A stretch of 64,000 bases of DNA. Origin: Verrucomicrobiia bacterium. Lineage in GTDB: Bacteria; Verrucomicrobiota; Verrucomicrobiia; Verrucomicrobiales; Akkermansiaceae. The translations under genes and the position numbers were made by a program. The notes under the pieces are model-generated. The model did not search any database. It saw nothing but the letters and a program-made list of their open reading frames with translations, and was not told the origin of the DNA. Of this stretch, positions 45,505-54,585 are shown piece after piece. The number at the start of each line of letters is the position of its first letter. The first letter of the stretch is position 1. Location of the stretch: positions 124,001 through 188,000 of the forward strand of contig CANHQJ010000001.1 of assembly GCA_947462875.1 (NCBI GenBank), given 5' to 3'.

Positions 45505-47187
45505 ATGAATATGCTGCGTCGTCTGATCATCGTATTTTTCCCTGCATCGTTTTTCTGTGCGTACGCGCAGACGGCATACCCGGTCTATCATGTGCCTGTG
45601 GGCGAAAGGAAAGTCGCCACTCAGGAAACGGACGTTGTGGTTTATGGCGGCACGTCCGCCGGTTCCATCGCCGCCATCCAGGCCGCACGACTGGGGCGCA
45701 AGACGACACTTGTTTCCTTCAACCAACACGTCGGCGGTCTGACTTCGGGTGGCCTCACGGCATCGGATCTCGGCGACAGCAAGACCATTGGCGGGCTCGC
45801 GCTCGAATACTACCAGCGCCTCGGCGCGAAGACGGAGTTCAGCTCCGCCGCCGCCGAGCAACTGTATCGTACGATGCTCACGGAGGCGGGCGTGACGGTG
45901 CTGCTGGGCCAAGCGCTGGAATCGGTGGTGATGAAGGACCGGCGCATCGTTTCCGCCGCGTTTGAGACAGGACTGACAGTGAAGGGGGCCATGTTCATCG
46001 ATGCCACGTATGAAGGCGATCTGATGGCCGCGGCGCATGTCTCCTACACGGTGGGACGCGAGCCGCGCGGCACCTACAACGAATCACTGGCAGGACAGTG
46101 GCAGGATGTTTCCTGGAAAGACGTCTATCAATTCTGCCGGTTGCCCGTCAGTCCCTATGTGGTGTCCGATGATCCGTCCTCGGGATTGTTACCGGAAATT
46201 TCCCCGCACAAGCCGGGCAAGCCCGGCGAGGGTGATTACCGCGTGCAGGCCTACAATTTCCGCATGAATCTCTCCGACAAAAAAGACCGCATCCCCTTTC
46301 CAAAACCCAAGGGATACGATCCGGCACGCTATGGATTGCTCGCGCGGTTTCTCAACTTCGACCCGAAGGTGAAATGGGTGCTGAACTACACGGTCAAGCC
46401 GATGACCGATGGACCCGTGCAACTGCGCAATGGTGATGCGAACAATGCGGGGAGTTTTTCGACGGATCTGGTGGGAGGCAGCAACCGATGGCCCGATGGC
46501 ACCTTCGAGCCCGTCACTTTCTCCCAAATGCCGCCCCCGCGTCGCGGACTGCCGGTTCCCTTGCGCGAGCTCTATCAGATCCGCGAGAAGATTTTCCATG
46601 ATCACATCACCTATCAGCAGGGACTTCTCTATTTCCTCTCCCATGACGAACAGGTCCCTTCGGCATTGCGCGAGCGGGTGAAAAAATTCGGGCTCGATCC
46701 GAGGGAGTTCAAGGATACCGGCCATTGGCCGCATCAGCTCTACATTCGTGAGGGGCGTCGCATGGTATCGGACTATGTCATGACGCAGGCGAACTGCGAG
46801 AAGGATCGCATCGCGGAGGACTCGGTCGGCCTCGCTTCGTATCCCATGGATTCGCACTTTTGCCAGCGTGTGGTGGTCGAGGAAAACGGCAGGACCACGG
46901 TGCGCAATGAGGGAGGTTTCGGCCACCCCTGCAAGAAGGGTGCCTATCCCGTTTCCTATCGCTCCATCGTGCCGAAACAAGCCGAATGCGAAAATCTGTT
47001 CGTGCCGGTCTCGCTGTCCGCCTCCCACGCCGCCTTCGGTTCGATCCGCATGGAGCCGGTGTTCATGATCCTGGGTCAAAGCGCCGGAACCGCAGCCGCG
47101 TTGGCCCTCGCGGACCATCAGTCCGTCCAAGAGGTTCCTTATGGCAAACTCAAGGAATTGCTGGTCAAACAAGGGCAGAAGTTGTGA
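45505..47187 (+). CDS. secreted FAD-dependent oxidoreductase
   Basis: The 560-residue protein has a signal peptide (to about CAYAQ) followed by an FAD-binding Rossmann motif (VVVYGGTSAGSIAA, then QAARLG). Other family segments are HVGGLTSGG, DATYEGDLMAAA and, near the end, GQSAGTAAALA. It belongs to the FAD-dependent oxidoreductases (FAD_oxidored, PF12831) common in Planctomycetes and Verrucomicrobia next to sulfatases and glycan-degrading genes. The substrate is unknown. Exported flavoproteins usually need Tat, but no twin-arginine motif is visible here, so the route is uncertain. Confidence 0.88.
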   Translation: MNMLRRLIIVFFPASFFCAYAQTAYPVYHVPVGERKVATQETDVVVYGGTSAGSIAAIQAARLGRKTTLVSFNQHVGGLTSGGLTASDLGDSKTIGGLALEYYQRLGAKTEFSSAAAEQLYRTMLTEAGVTVLLGQALESVVMKDRRIVSAAFETGLTVKGAMFIDATYEGDLMAAAHVSYTVGREPRGTYNESLAGQWQDVSWKDVYQFCRLPVSPYVVSDDPSSGLLPEISPHKPGKPGEGDYRVQAYNFRMNLSDKKDRIPFPKPKGYDPARYGLLARFLNFDPKVKWVLNYTVKPMTDGPVQLRNGDANNAGSFSTDLVGGSNRWPDGTFEPVTFSQMPPPRRGLPVPLRELYQIREKIFHDHITYQQGLLYFLSHDEQVPSALRERVKKFGLDPREFKDTGHWPHQLYIREGRRMVSDYVMTQANCEKDRIAEDSVGLASYPMDSHFCQRVVVEENGRTTVRNEGGFGHPCKKGAYPVSYRSIVPKQAECENLFVPVSLSASHAAFGSIRMEPVFMILGQSAGTAAALALADHQSVQEVPYGKLKELLVKQGQKL

Positions 47188-47353
47188 CGGCTGGTTCTGG
47201 CGATGGTTGAACATGGCAAGGTCCCTGTTTGCGGAATCATTTTACGCAGATTTAGGTTTGATTTTGGTAGGTGTTCGGTGTAGAAAGAAACGTATCTTGT
47301 CGCGGCGATCAAAACCCGTGATCGATTTCCTCCCATTTTCCTTCGCAAAACCC

Positions 47354-50300
47354 ATGAAGCTGATTGTCGCTTTGACTTGTCTTATTTTTTTGCTGCCTCG
47401 CGTTTCCCTGGCGCAGACTAGCATCAATGCCGTGTATTTCGGTCAGACGCACGTGCTGAAAGCTTCTGATACCAATTTCGGCATGGTGGGCAATAGGGAA
47501 GCTTTGATCAAGGTCCATGTGATCAACCCCGCCACACCCGCATCGCCCGCGGTATCCGCCACACTGACGGCGAGTGGTTTGCCCAATCTTGTGGTGCCAC
47601 TCACCGGGCCGGCCACATTGCCTGCTTCGATTCCTGACGGTCCGGGTGTGGTCCAGCATTCGTTTGCGAATTGCTTCACCGGTTATATCCCCGCCAATTA
47701 CATGAAAACGGGCCTGCAAGTCACGATCAATGCAGGCGCGGGCGTAAGCACGACGATCTCGAACATGGATGTTGGCGCACCGACGAAGGTGATCATGACG
47801 ATGTTCGATGTGCATTATTTTGCCAAAACGACCGGCGATTACCCCAGCGGAACTTTTGCTGAGGTGGAGGCGAAGTGGCCTGTTACGGATCTGGAGGTGC
47901 GCCGACTCAATGACATCGTGTTTCCCGAATTGGTCATCCCGCCTCGGGCGGATGTGGGTGCGAAGGCGGTGCGCGTCAAATCAAAGGCGGAGTATTTTGT
48001 GCAGACGGGACTAACATTTGATGGCGAGCAGTCCGCGGCCTTGGAATGGAATGGTGCCCTGAAGCGTGCGGCAGGGAAATCGGGGCGATGGAGTCTCTAT
48101 TATTTGAATGTTTATAACGCTGTTGCCGGTGGTCAGGCGGGAGGATTTGCCGGTGTGGGCAACGGAACGAGTCAAGGAATTCTCCATCATGAGCTCGGAC
48201 ATGCGCTGTCTCTTCCTCACTGGGGCGACAGTGCGGCTTACCCCTACAAAGGCGACATGTATGGGATTCAGGCACCATCAAATTATAATGAAACGCACGC
48301 AGGGCCGACATGGGCCTTTCATTTGCCGACGAAGAAGTTCATTCCGCCGACGGTTCAGTCCGGAACTGGCGCTGGAGCTTACAAGGTCGATCCCATGCAA
48401 GGAGGGGGGACGGGCGACCAAGAGTCCCCTTATTTGCTGAACCATTTCTCGGATTACTCGGTGAATCAGATGCGAAATTACTTGCACGGTCATGTCGTGA
48501 TCTGGAATTCCGCGCTCAATAGCTGGGCCCAGTGGAATCAATCGACCGGAGGCTACACCACCACGGTGAGCAACAATGGGGTGCAGTTTCCCACCACGCG
48601 CGACACGCAGGTGATCAGCATCATGGCCTCGCTGTGCGGCTCCAATCCGGGCATCAACATGGTCTATCCGCCGATCGGTCCCTACACGGCAGGCTTGATT
48701 CGTCTTTTTGATCCCTCGGTCTCGGCGGATCGCACGGCGGCGACGAACACCGGTTTCGCTCCCTCTGATGGCTGCGACTATTGTGTGCGCGTGGTGCAAG
48801 GCGGCGTGACGAAGACCTATATGCTGGCTGCGTCCAATCTGACTTCGGCGAATCCGTTTGCGGAATCGAGCCTTCTCACGGAAGCGATCAATTTGCCCGC
48901 ATCCGGCGGTGATGTGACAAAAATCGAACTGCTCTCCACGCCGAACGCGGAGGACGTGGGTCTGCCAGCCAATCCAGCGGTGCTTTATACGTGGGCGCCA
49001 CTAATGCCCGAGCCGGGAACGTGGGATTTGCCGCCTTCGGCAAACAGCTCATCTGCGGTTACAATGACCGCATCGACAGGTGAGCTGGCCTATGGTTATA
49101 CAGGCCCCGTGGAGTATCAGTTCACCGAGACCACTGGCAATCCGGGGGCAACGGATAGCGCTTGGCAGGCAAGTCGCAGCTACACCGACACCGGACTCAC
49201 TCCGGGCACGACCTACAGCTACACGGTTGCCATTCGTGCGGGCGCCCTGGCCACCACGGCATCAGAACCCGCATCCGCGACAACGCCATCCGCCAGTTTC
49301 GCCGAGACGATCACAGTCAATGCCACGGAGCCATTCAGTCTGCAAAGTGGCAGCGGCTACAAAGCCGTTAACAACCTTGGCACCTTCGATGCCGCGACGG
49401 CGGATAAGCTGGTTGTGGTCATTGGAGCGGAGAACGCCAACAACGATCACTACGCGCTCACGGGAGTGCGCTACAATGGCAAGCAGATGATCGAAGTGGT
49501 GCAACAAACAGGCGTCACTGCCGATGGAGCCGTTGCAATCTATTACCTCGATAACCCCGGTCCGGTCGGCTCCGGTATCACGGTTTCCGGCTACAATGCG
49601 AATGGCGGACTGGGCACGGCTTATGCTCTTTCCGGCACGGCTCCCGGCTTCGGCGCGTTCAATAGCCGAAGGGGCAATTCGATCACCTCGGTGCCGATCA
49701 CGACATCCGCCGCCAAGTCCCTTGTCATCGCCGCTTTGCAAAATTCCGGCAATGCGAACAGCGCGGGCACCCCCGCCGCCAGCTCGCCGCTCACCCAGAG
49801 CCATGGCACGTTTTGGGGCAGCCAGTGGGGCAGCCTCGCCACCGGGCACCAACAGGTCGCCTCCCCGGGAAACATCACTCCCACCTTCACTACCAACACC
49901 GGTGGCAGTTACAACATCAACATCGCGGCCGTAGAATTTCTCGCGGCAACCACGCCCGGCAGCACATGGGTGCAGACCGTCGGTGGTGCGCAAAACTGGA
50001 CCACGGGCGCAAACTGGATCATCGGCGCCGCACCCTCACCGATCGCGGGCGACACCGTGGATTTCAGCACCGTCAACATCGCTGCTAACACCACCGTCAC
50101 ACTCGGAGCAGATCGAACCGGCGGCTTGTGGAAATTCGGCGACACCACGGGCGCGCAAACGTGGACGATCAACTCCGGAAATACCATCACCCTCGCAGGC
50201 GCCACGCCCACCATCGAAGTCGTCAACAACAGTGCCCAGCTCAACTGCGTCGTCGCGGGCACCGCTGGTCTCACAAAAACCGGCGCGGGCACTTTGCATC

Positions 50301-53300
50301 TCAACGCCAGCAACACCTACGGCGGCGTCACCCGCATCAACGCCGGCACGCTGCAAGCCACCACCCTCGCGAACGGCGGAAGCGCCAGCAGCATCGGCTC
50401 ATCTTCCACTGCGGCGAGCAATTTGATTCTGAACGGCGGCACTCTCGAATACATCGGCGCGGCCGTCAGCACCAACCGACTCTTCTCACTGCAAGCCTCC
50501 AGCACGATTGATGCTTCGGGCACGGGTGCGGTGAACTTTACCAACGCAAGCGCGATCGGGTTTAACGGTGGCACGACTGCGAAAACACTAACGCTCGACG
50601 GAACTAACACGGGTGCCAATAACCTCACCGCCATCATCGGCGACAACACGGGCGTGACTTCTCTCACCAAGTCCGGCACCGGCACCTGGGTGCTTTCCGG
50701 GGCTAACACTTTCACCGGCGCGACGATCATCAACGGCGGCACACTGCGACTCGCCAACGTGAATGCACTGCAGGATTCCAGCCAGGTCAATATCAACAAC
50801 GGCACGAATGCGGGGACGCTGCATCTCGCGACCAATACGGCATTCACGACATTTCCGACGATCGGCGGTGGTTCGAGCGCTCAAGGCACCATCCTTTCGG
50901 ACCGATCGTCTGCCGGAGCCGGTCTTACGCATGTGCTCGGTGCGGTAAACATGGGCGTGAATACTTACAATTTCGCCGCCGGCACCAATGTGACCAGCGG
51001 CACGGCCGGAATCTCTTTCACCAGCATGAGCCTGAGCGGTGGCGCAAACGGCACCACCGTTCTCAATCCCACCACGGCCAATCTCACCATCGCCGGCGCG
51101 GTCTCGATCCCGAGCGGCGGTATCACCAAGACTCTCAATCTCGGCGGCACCAGCACGGGAAGCGCCATCGGCGGGGCGATCACCAATGGCATCGGCACTC
51201 TCTCAGTGACTAAGAGCGATACCAGCACGTGGACGCTCTCCGGTCTCAGCGCTACCGCTGCCAATAATTACACCGGTGCCACGATCATCGACGAAGGATC
51301 GCTGCGCTTTACCACGACCAATCCTTCTCTCACGGGCAGTCTTACCTTTGGTTCTGCCGCAGGTGGCACCAACTCCGGTGCTTTGAATCTGTCGAATGCC
51401 AGCGCTACCTTTGCCGGTGCATTCCTCTGCCGAACCAACTCCGCTAATGCCATCACCATCGGCAGCGGTCGGACATTGCAACTCAACGGAGCCTTCACGG
51501 TGGGCTACAATACCACCGTTCTCCCGCATTCCACGACCGAGCTGGATATCACGGGCGCAGGCAGTCTTTCCATCGGCACCAGTCTCGCGCCGACGAATGC
51601 CAATTTCCTGATCGGTAATGGCTCGACCACGAACGTGGGCAACACAGGCATCCTCGACATGAGCGGCCTCACGACATTTTATGCAAATCTCGGAATAGGC
51701 CTATTCCGAGTCGGCAGTCCGACGAATAGTGGCAGCGCCAATGGCGGCGGTTCCACGGTGATTTTAGCCACTAACAGCACCATTCAGGCCGCCACCATGC
51801 TCTTGGGAAGTCCTGACGGATCGGTCAACGGTGGCAGCGGCGCTGTGCAATCACTCAAACTTGGCAGCGGCACCAACGTGATCAACGTGGACACGATCAA
51901 TCTCGGCGGCATCGGCACCGGCGACGGTCGCAGCAGCGGCAACCTCAGTTTCAACGGTGCCTCCGGAACGCTGAAAATTCGCAGTCAGGCCGATTCCGTC
52001 AATGGTCGTGCCAATCTAACGATCGGCGTCGTCAACATGAACACAGGCGTCGGTCAAATCGAGAACCTGTTTGACACCACCGGGCATTCCTCCGACTTGA
52101 GATTCGGCAGCATCCAAATCGCCTCCCGTACGATGGGAGCGGGCATGACTACGGCGCAGTTCCAATTCGATAACGGAACGCTCAATGTCAACGATCTTAC
52201 CGTCGGCACCCGCAGCGGCACGGCAGGAGCTTCGACCACCACAGGCATAGTCACCCTTGGCGGTGGATCGGTCACGATCAACAATACCGGCGGTCCCATT
52301 CAGCTCGGGGTGAACTCGCTTTCTTCTGGTACAGCAGCCGGCACTCTCTCGATTTCAGGTGGCACTGTTTCCTTCTCCGCCAATGCCGGCACCTCCCTCC
52401 GCCTCGCCGATGCCACAGTCGCCGGCGGTACCGCCACTGGAAATCTGAACATCAACGGTGGCACGCTGACACTTGCCGGCGATATCGTCCGCGGCGCGGC
52501 GATCGGCACCAGCAATGCCATCGTAAAACTCAGCGGTGGCACACTCAACATGGGCGGTCACGACATCGGAGCCGCAGCTAGCGGAGCGATCACCTTCACC
52601 GTCGAATCCGGCGTGTTGCAAAACGTAGGCACCATCAACGGCACGGGAGGACTCCTCAAGACGACGGCGGGCACGTTGACCATTTTCGGCACAAACAATT
52701 ACAGCGGCAGCACCACCATCAATGCTGGCACGCTCGCCCTCGGCGCGAGCAATGCGCTTCCTAACAACCCTATCGTGATTGGCGCTGCCACGTTGAATGC
52801 CGCGACTTTCAGCGATACCTTGGGAACGCTGGGCATCACTGGCAGCGCGGTGATCAATCTGGGAACGGGTGCTACTCTCAGCTTTGCAAGCAGCAGTGCG
52901 GTCGATTGGTCCAGCGGCACACTCACTCTCACCGGCACCTATGTTTCCGGCTCGTCACTCCGCTTTGGCACAAGCAGCAGCAGTCTCACCGCCGCCCAAC
53001 TCGCCAAAATTTCTAAGCCCGGCGGCGGTGCTGTGACTCTGAATGCCAGCGGTTACCTCATCGATGTACCACCGGGCAGCTATGCCGCCTGGGCTTCCAC
53101 GAATGCACCCGGTGGAACGCCCGATCTCGACTCCGATGGCGATGGCGTGAGCAACGGCATCGAATACGTGCTCGGCGGCACCGGCCTCACCAAAGATGTT
53201 TCCCTGCTGCCTGCCACTTCGCTGTCAGGGTCAAACATCCTTTTCTCCTTCAAGAGAATCCAGGACTCGATCAACGCCAATACCGTCGTGACCATTCAAG

Positions 53301-53482
53301 CTGGTAGCACCTTGCAAGTGTGGCCGGGCAGTTACAACGTCGGAGCCACTAGCGAGACTTCGTCCGCTGGTGTGTCCGTTGTGAAAGGAGTTCCTGCCGG
53401 TTATGACACCGTGACCTTGAGCATCCCGCGTGCACTCGATGACAAGAAATTTTTCCGCCTTAACGTGAGCATCACACCTTGA
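47354..53482 (+). CDS. secreted metzincin-like protease with Fn3 and autotransporter-associated beta-strand repeats
   Basis: The ATG at 47354 gives 2042 residues with a signal peptide (to about VSLAQ). Residues 22 to about 400 look like an M66-type metzincin: HELGHALSLPH (279-289) has the HExxHxxxxxH zinc spacing and is followed by W. A fibronectin-III-like domain (around 575-650) and a beta-rich domain follow. From about 880 to 1950 there are autotransporter-associated beta-strand repeats (GLTKTGAGTLHL, TGATIINGGTLRL, SGSTTINAGTLALG). The C-terminus has a DSDGDGVSNGIEY segment typical of Verrucomicrobia and no obvious beta-barrel or PEP-CTERM tail. It probably sits outside the cell; substrate unknown. 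The frame is open 213 bases further upstream but without a signal peptide. Confidence 0.88.
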   Translation: MKLIVALTCLIFLLPRVSLAQTSINAVYFGQTHVLKASDTNFGMVGNREALIKVHVINPATPASPAVSATLTASGLPNLVVPLTGPATLPASIPDGPGVVQHSFANCFTGYIPANYMKTGLQVTINAGAGVSTTISNMDVGAPTKVIMTMFDVHYFAKTTGDYPSGTFAEVEAKWPVTDLEVRRLNDIVFPELVIPPRADVGAKAVRVKSKAEYFVQTGLTFDGEQSAALEWNGALKRAAGKSGRWSLYYLNVYNAVAGGQAGGFAGVGNGTSQGILHHELGHALSLPHWGDSAAYPYKGDMYGIQAPSNYNETHAGPTWAFHLPTKKFIPPTVQSGTGAGAYKVDPMQGGGTGDQESPYLLNHFSDYSVNQMRNYLHGHVVIWNSALNSWAQWNQSTGGYTTTVSNNGVQFPTTRDTQVISIMASLCGSNPGINMVYPPIGPYTAGLIRLFDPSVSADRTAATNTGFAPSDGCDYCVRVVQGGVTKTYMLAASNLTSANPFAESSLLTEAINLPASGGDVTKIELLSTPNAEDVGLPANPAVLYTWAPLMPEPGTWDLPPSANSSSAVTMTASTGELAYGYTGPVEYQFTETTGNPGATDSAWQASRSYTDTGLTPGTTYSYTVAIRAGALATTASEPASATTPSASFAETITVNATEPFSLQSGSGYKAVNNLGTFDAATADKLVVVIGAENANNDHYALTGVRYNGKQMIEVVQQTGVTADGAVAIYYLDNPGPVGSGITVSGYNANGGLGTAYALSGTAPGFGAFNSRRGNSITSVPITTSAAKSLVIAALQNSGNANSAGTPAASSPLTQSHGTFWGSQWGSLATGHQQVASPGNITPTFTTNTGGSYNINIAAVEFLAATTPGSTWVQTVGGAQNWTTGANWIIGAAPSPIAGDTVDFSTVNIAANTTVTLGADRTGGLWKFGDTTGAQTWTINSGNTITLAGATPTIEVVNNSAQLNCVVAGTAGLTKTGAGTLHLNASNTYGGVTRINAGTLQATTLANGGSASSIGSSSTAASNLILNGGTLEYIGAAVSTNRLFSLQASSTIDASGTGAVNFTNASAIGFNGGTTAKTLTLDGTNTGANNLTAIIGDNTGVTSLTKSGTGTWVLSGANTFTGATIINGGTLRLANVNALQDSSQVNINNGTNAGTLHLATNTAFTTFPTIGGGSSAQGTILSDRSSAGAGLTHVLGAVNMGVNTYNFAAGTNVTSGTAGISFTSMSLSGGANGTTVLNPTTANLTIAGAVSIPSGGITKTLNLGGTSTGSAIGGAITNGIGTLSVTKSDTSTWTLSGLSATAANNYTGATIIDEGSLRFTTTNPSLTGSLTFGSAAGGTNSGALNLSNASATFAGAFLCRTNSANAITIGSGRTLQLNGAFTVGYNTTVLPHSTTELDITGAGSLSIGTSLAPTNANFLIGNGSTTNVGNTGILDMSGLTTFYANLGIGLFRVGSPTNSGSANGGGSTVILATNSTIQAATMLLGSPDGSVNGGSGAVQSLKLGSGTNVINVDTINLGGIGTGDGRSSGNLSFNGASGTLKIRSQADSVNGRANLTIGVVNMNTGVGQIENLFDTTGHSSDLRFGSIQIASRTMGAGMTTAQFQFDNGTLNVNDLTVGTRSGTAGASTTTGIVTLGGGSVTINNTGGPIQLGVNSLSSGTAAGTLSISGGTVSFSANAGTSLRLADATVAGGTATGNLNINGGTLTLAGDIVRGAAIGTSNAIVKLSGGTLNMGGHDIGAAASGAITFTVESGVLQNVGTINGTGGLLKTTAGTLTIFGTNNYSGSTTINAGTLALGASNALPNNPIVIGAATLNAATFSDTLGTLGITGSAVINLGTGATLSFASSSAVDWSSGTLTLTGTYVSGSSLRFGTSSSSLTAAQLAKISKPGGGAVTLNASGYLIDVPPGSYAAWASTNAPGGTPDLDSDGDGVSNGIEYVLGGTGLTKDVSLLPATSLSGSNILFSFKRIQDSINANTVVTIQAGSTLQVWPGSYNVGATSETSSAGVSVVKGVPAGYDTVTLSIPRALDDKKFFRLNVSITP

Positions 53483-53527
53483 GCGTATGCGATACGATTC
53501 CCAACACCCTGCTTTGTCGAAGTTGTC

Positions 53528-54367
53528 ATGCCGCGCACAGTGATCCATTGGCTGATTCCATTGGCTTTCCTGATGGTGATGATTTTCGCAGTTTTTTCTG
53601 AAAAAACGCCCCAAATCGGCCCCGAGGAAAAACCGCAGCATCCGATAACAACCGAGATTGATCCCTCCCGGATTCTTGTCCGACCATTCCATACCAAAGA
53701 CCATCAAACCGCCCTCGCACTCGACGGCGGAGCGATTCCCGCCGCGAATGGCCAAGTGCCGAGTGTGGTGATGGGGAAAAATATTCTGCGCACCGTTCAT
53801 CTCGCGTGGGTGCACGACTGGAGCCAGCCCGAGTGCCGCAGCGTCTTCCAAAACTTGCAGGCACTGTATGCCTCGGAGCAGGGCGCTTCCCTTCCAGCGC
53901 TCAAAATTTACCTCAACCCGGTCTTCTCCGATCCTGCGGGAGAAGCGCTTCACCGCGCCATGATGCAGGTGTTTTTTCGCTCCCGTATCCGCGAGAACTA
54001 CCTGATCCTCGCCGCTGAGTTGAGCAACGGCACGCTGTCGCCCGACGCCGGGGCGATCCGCAAGAGAGTGGAAGAAATCGATCCGAACCTGATCGATGAT
54101 TGGGATACCCCTGCGGATTGGCTCAACGGAGATATCGAACATACTTTTTCCATTGCCAAAGTCCAACAAGCCCGCAACGAAGCTGTTCTGGGCCCTCAGA
54201 GCCCGGCCCAGTTGACCTCCCTGCTAGCCATTCTGCCGCCACAGGCCGGCCGCCAGGAACTCTTCGACTTCCTGCAGCAGGCAAACAACAGCCAGCGCGC
54301 CTGGTTGCAACAAACGGCCGATCCGGCAGCAGCGCCTGCCGTGTCTCGTCAAGAATCCGGCGAGTGA
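53528..54367 (+). CDS. hypothetical membrane-anchored protein, thioredoxin-like
   Basis: The 279-residue protein has an N-terminal signal anchor (about 7-23) and a soluble domain. The segment LRTVHLAWVHDWSQPECRSV then LKIYLNPVFSDPAGEALHRAMMQVFF resembles a thioredoxin-like fold such as DsbA, with a strand, loop and helix in order, but only a single Cys and no CxxC. It would thus not be a classical disulfide oxidase. The C-terminal part is helical and Gln-rich. It follows the giant protease gene by 45 bases and may be co-transcribed. Confidence in the fold is low. Confidence 0.6.
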   Translation: MPRTVIHWLIPLAFLMVMIFAVFSEKTPQIGPEEKPQHPITTEIDPSRILVRPFHTKDHQTALALDGGAIPAANGQVPSVVMGKNILRTVHLAWVHDWSQPECRSVFQNLQALYASEQGASLPALKIYLNPVFSDPAGEALHRAMMQVFFRSRIRENYLILAAELSNGTLSPDAGAIRKRVEEIDPNLIDDWDTPADWLNGDIEHTFSIAKVQQARNEAVLGPQSPAQLTSLLAILPPQAGRQELFDFLQQANNSQRAWLQQTADPAAAPAVSRQESGE

Positions 54368-54534
54368 GGGTGTGCTTTTTATCCAAAGACAGACTCAGCC
54401 AGAAATGAGGTCGATGTGTGATTGATGCGGCTTCCTTTTCACGATGCTCAGGTCCTTGCGGCAGATAACGCGGTAATGAGTCAAATGCGAGTAGATTTCA
54501 GATGCCAAGAGGATCATCAAGTTTTTGCATGGTA

Positions 54535-54564
54535 TTGACGGTTCTTGCAAATGAGTGCTAGATT
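54535..54564 (+). promoter_or_regulatory. likely promoter of the subtilase gene
   Basis: TTGACG (54535-54540), an 18-base spacer and TAGATT (54559-54564) lie 21 bases before the ATG at 54586. The remaining part of the 218-base gap shows no gene. Confidence 0.5.
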
Positions 54565-54585
54565 GCTTCGTTTTAAAAATTGCGT

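Noticed and set aside
49981-52750. Internal repeats as a possible CRISPR or microsatellite
   Set aside because: The repetition is at protein level (beta-strand repeats) with irregular spacing and diverged DNA, inside one open frame.
54368-54585. Possible tRNA or small RNA gene in the 218-base gap
   Set aside because: No cloverleaf arms, TTCGA-type T-loop or terminator could be found by eye.
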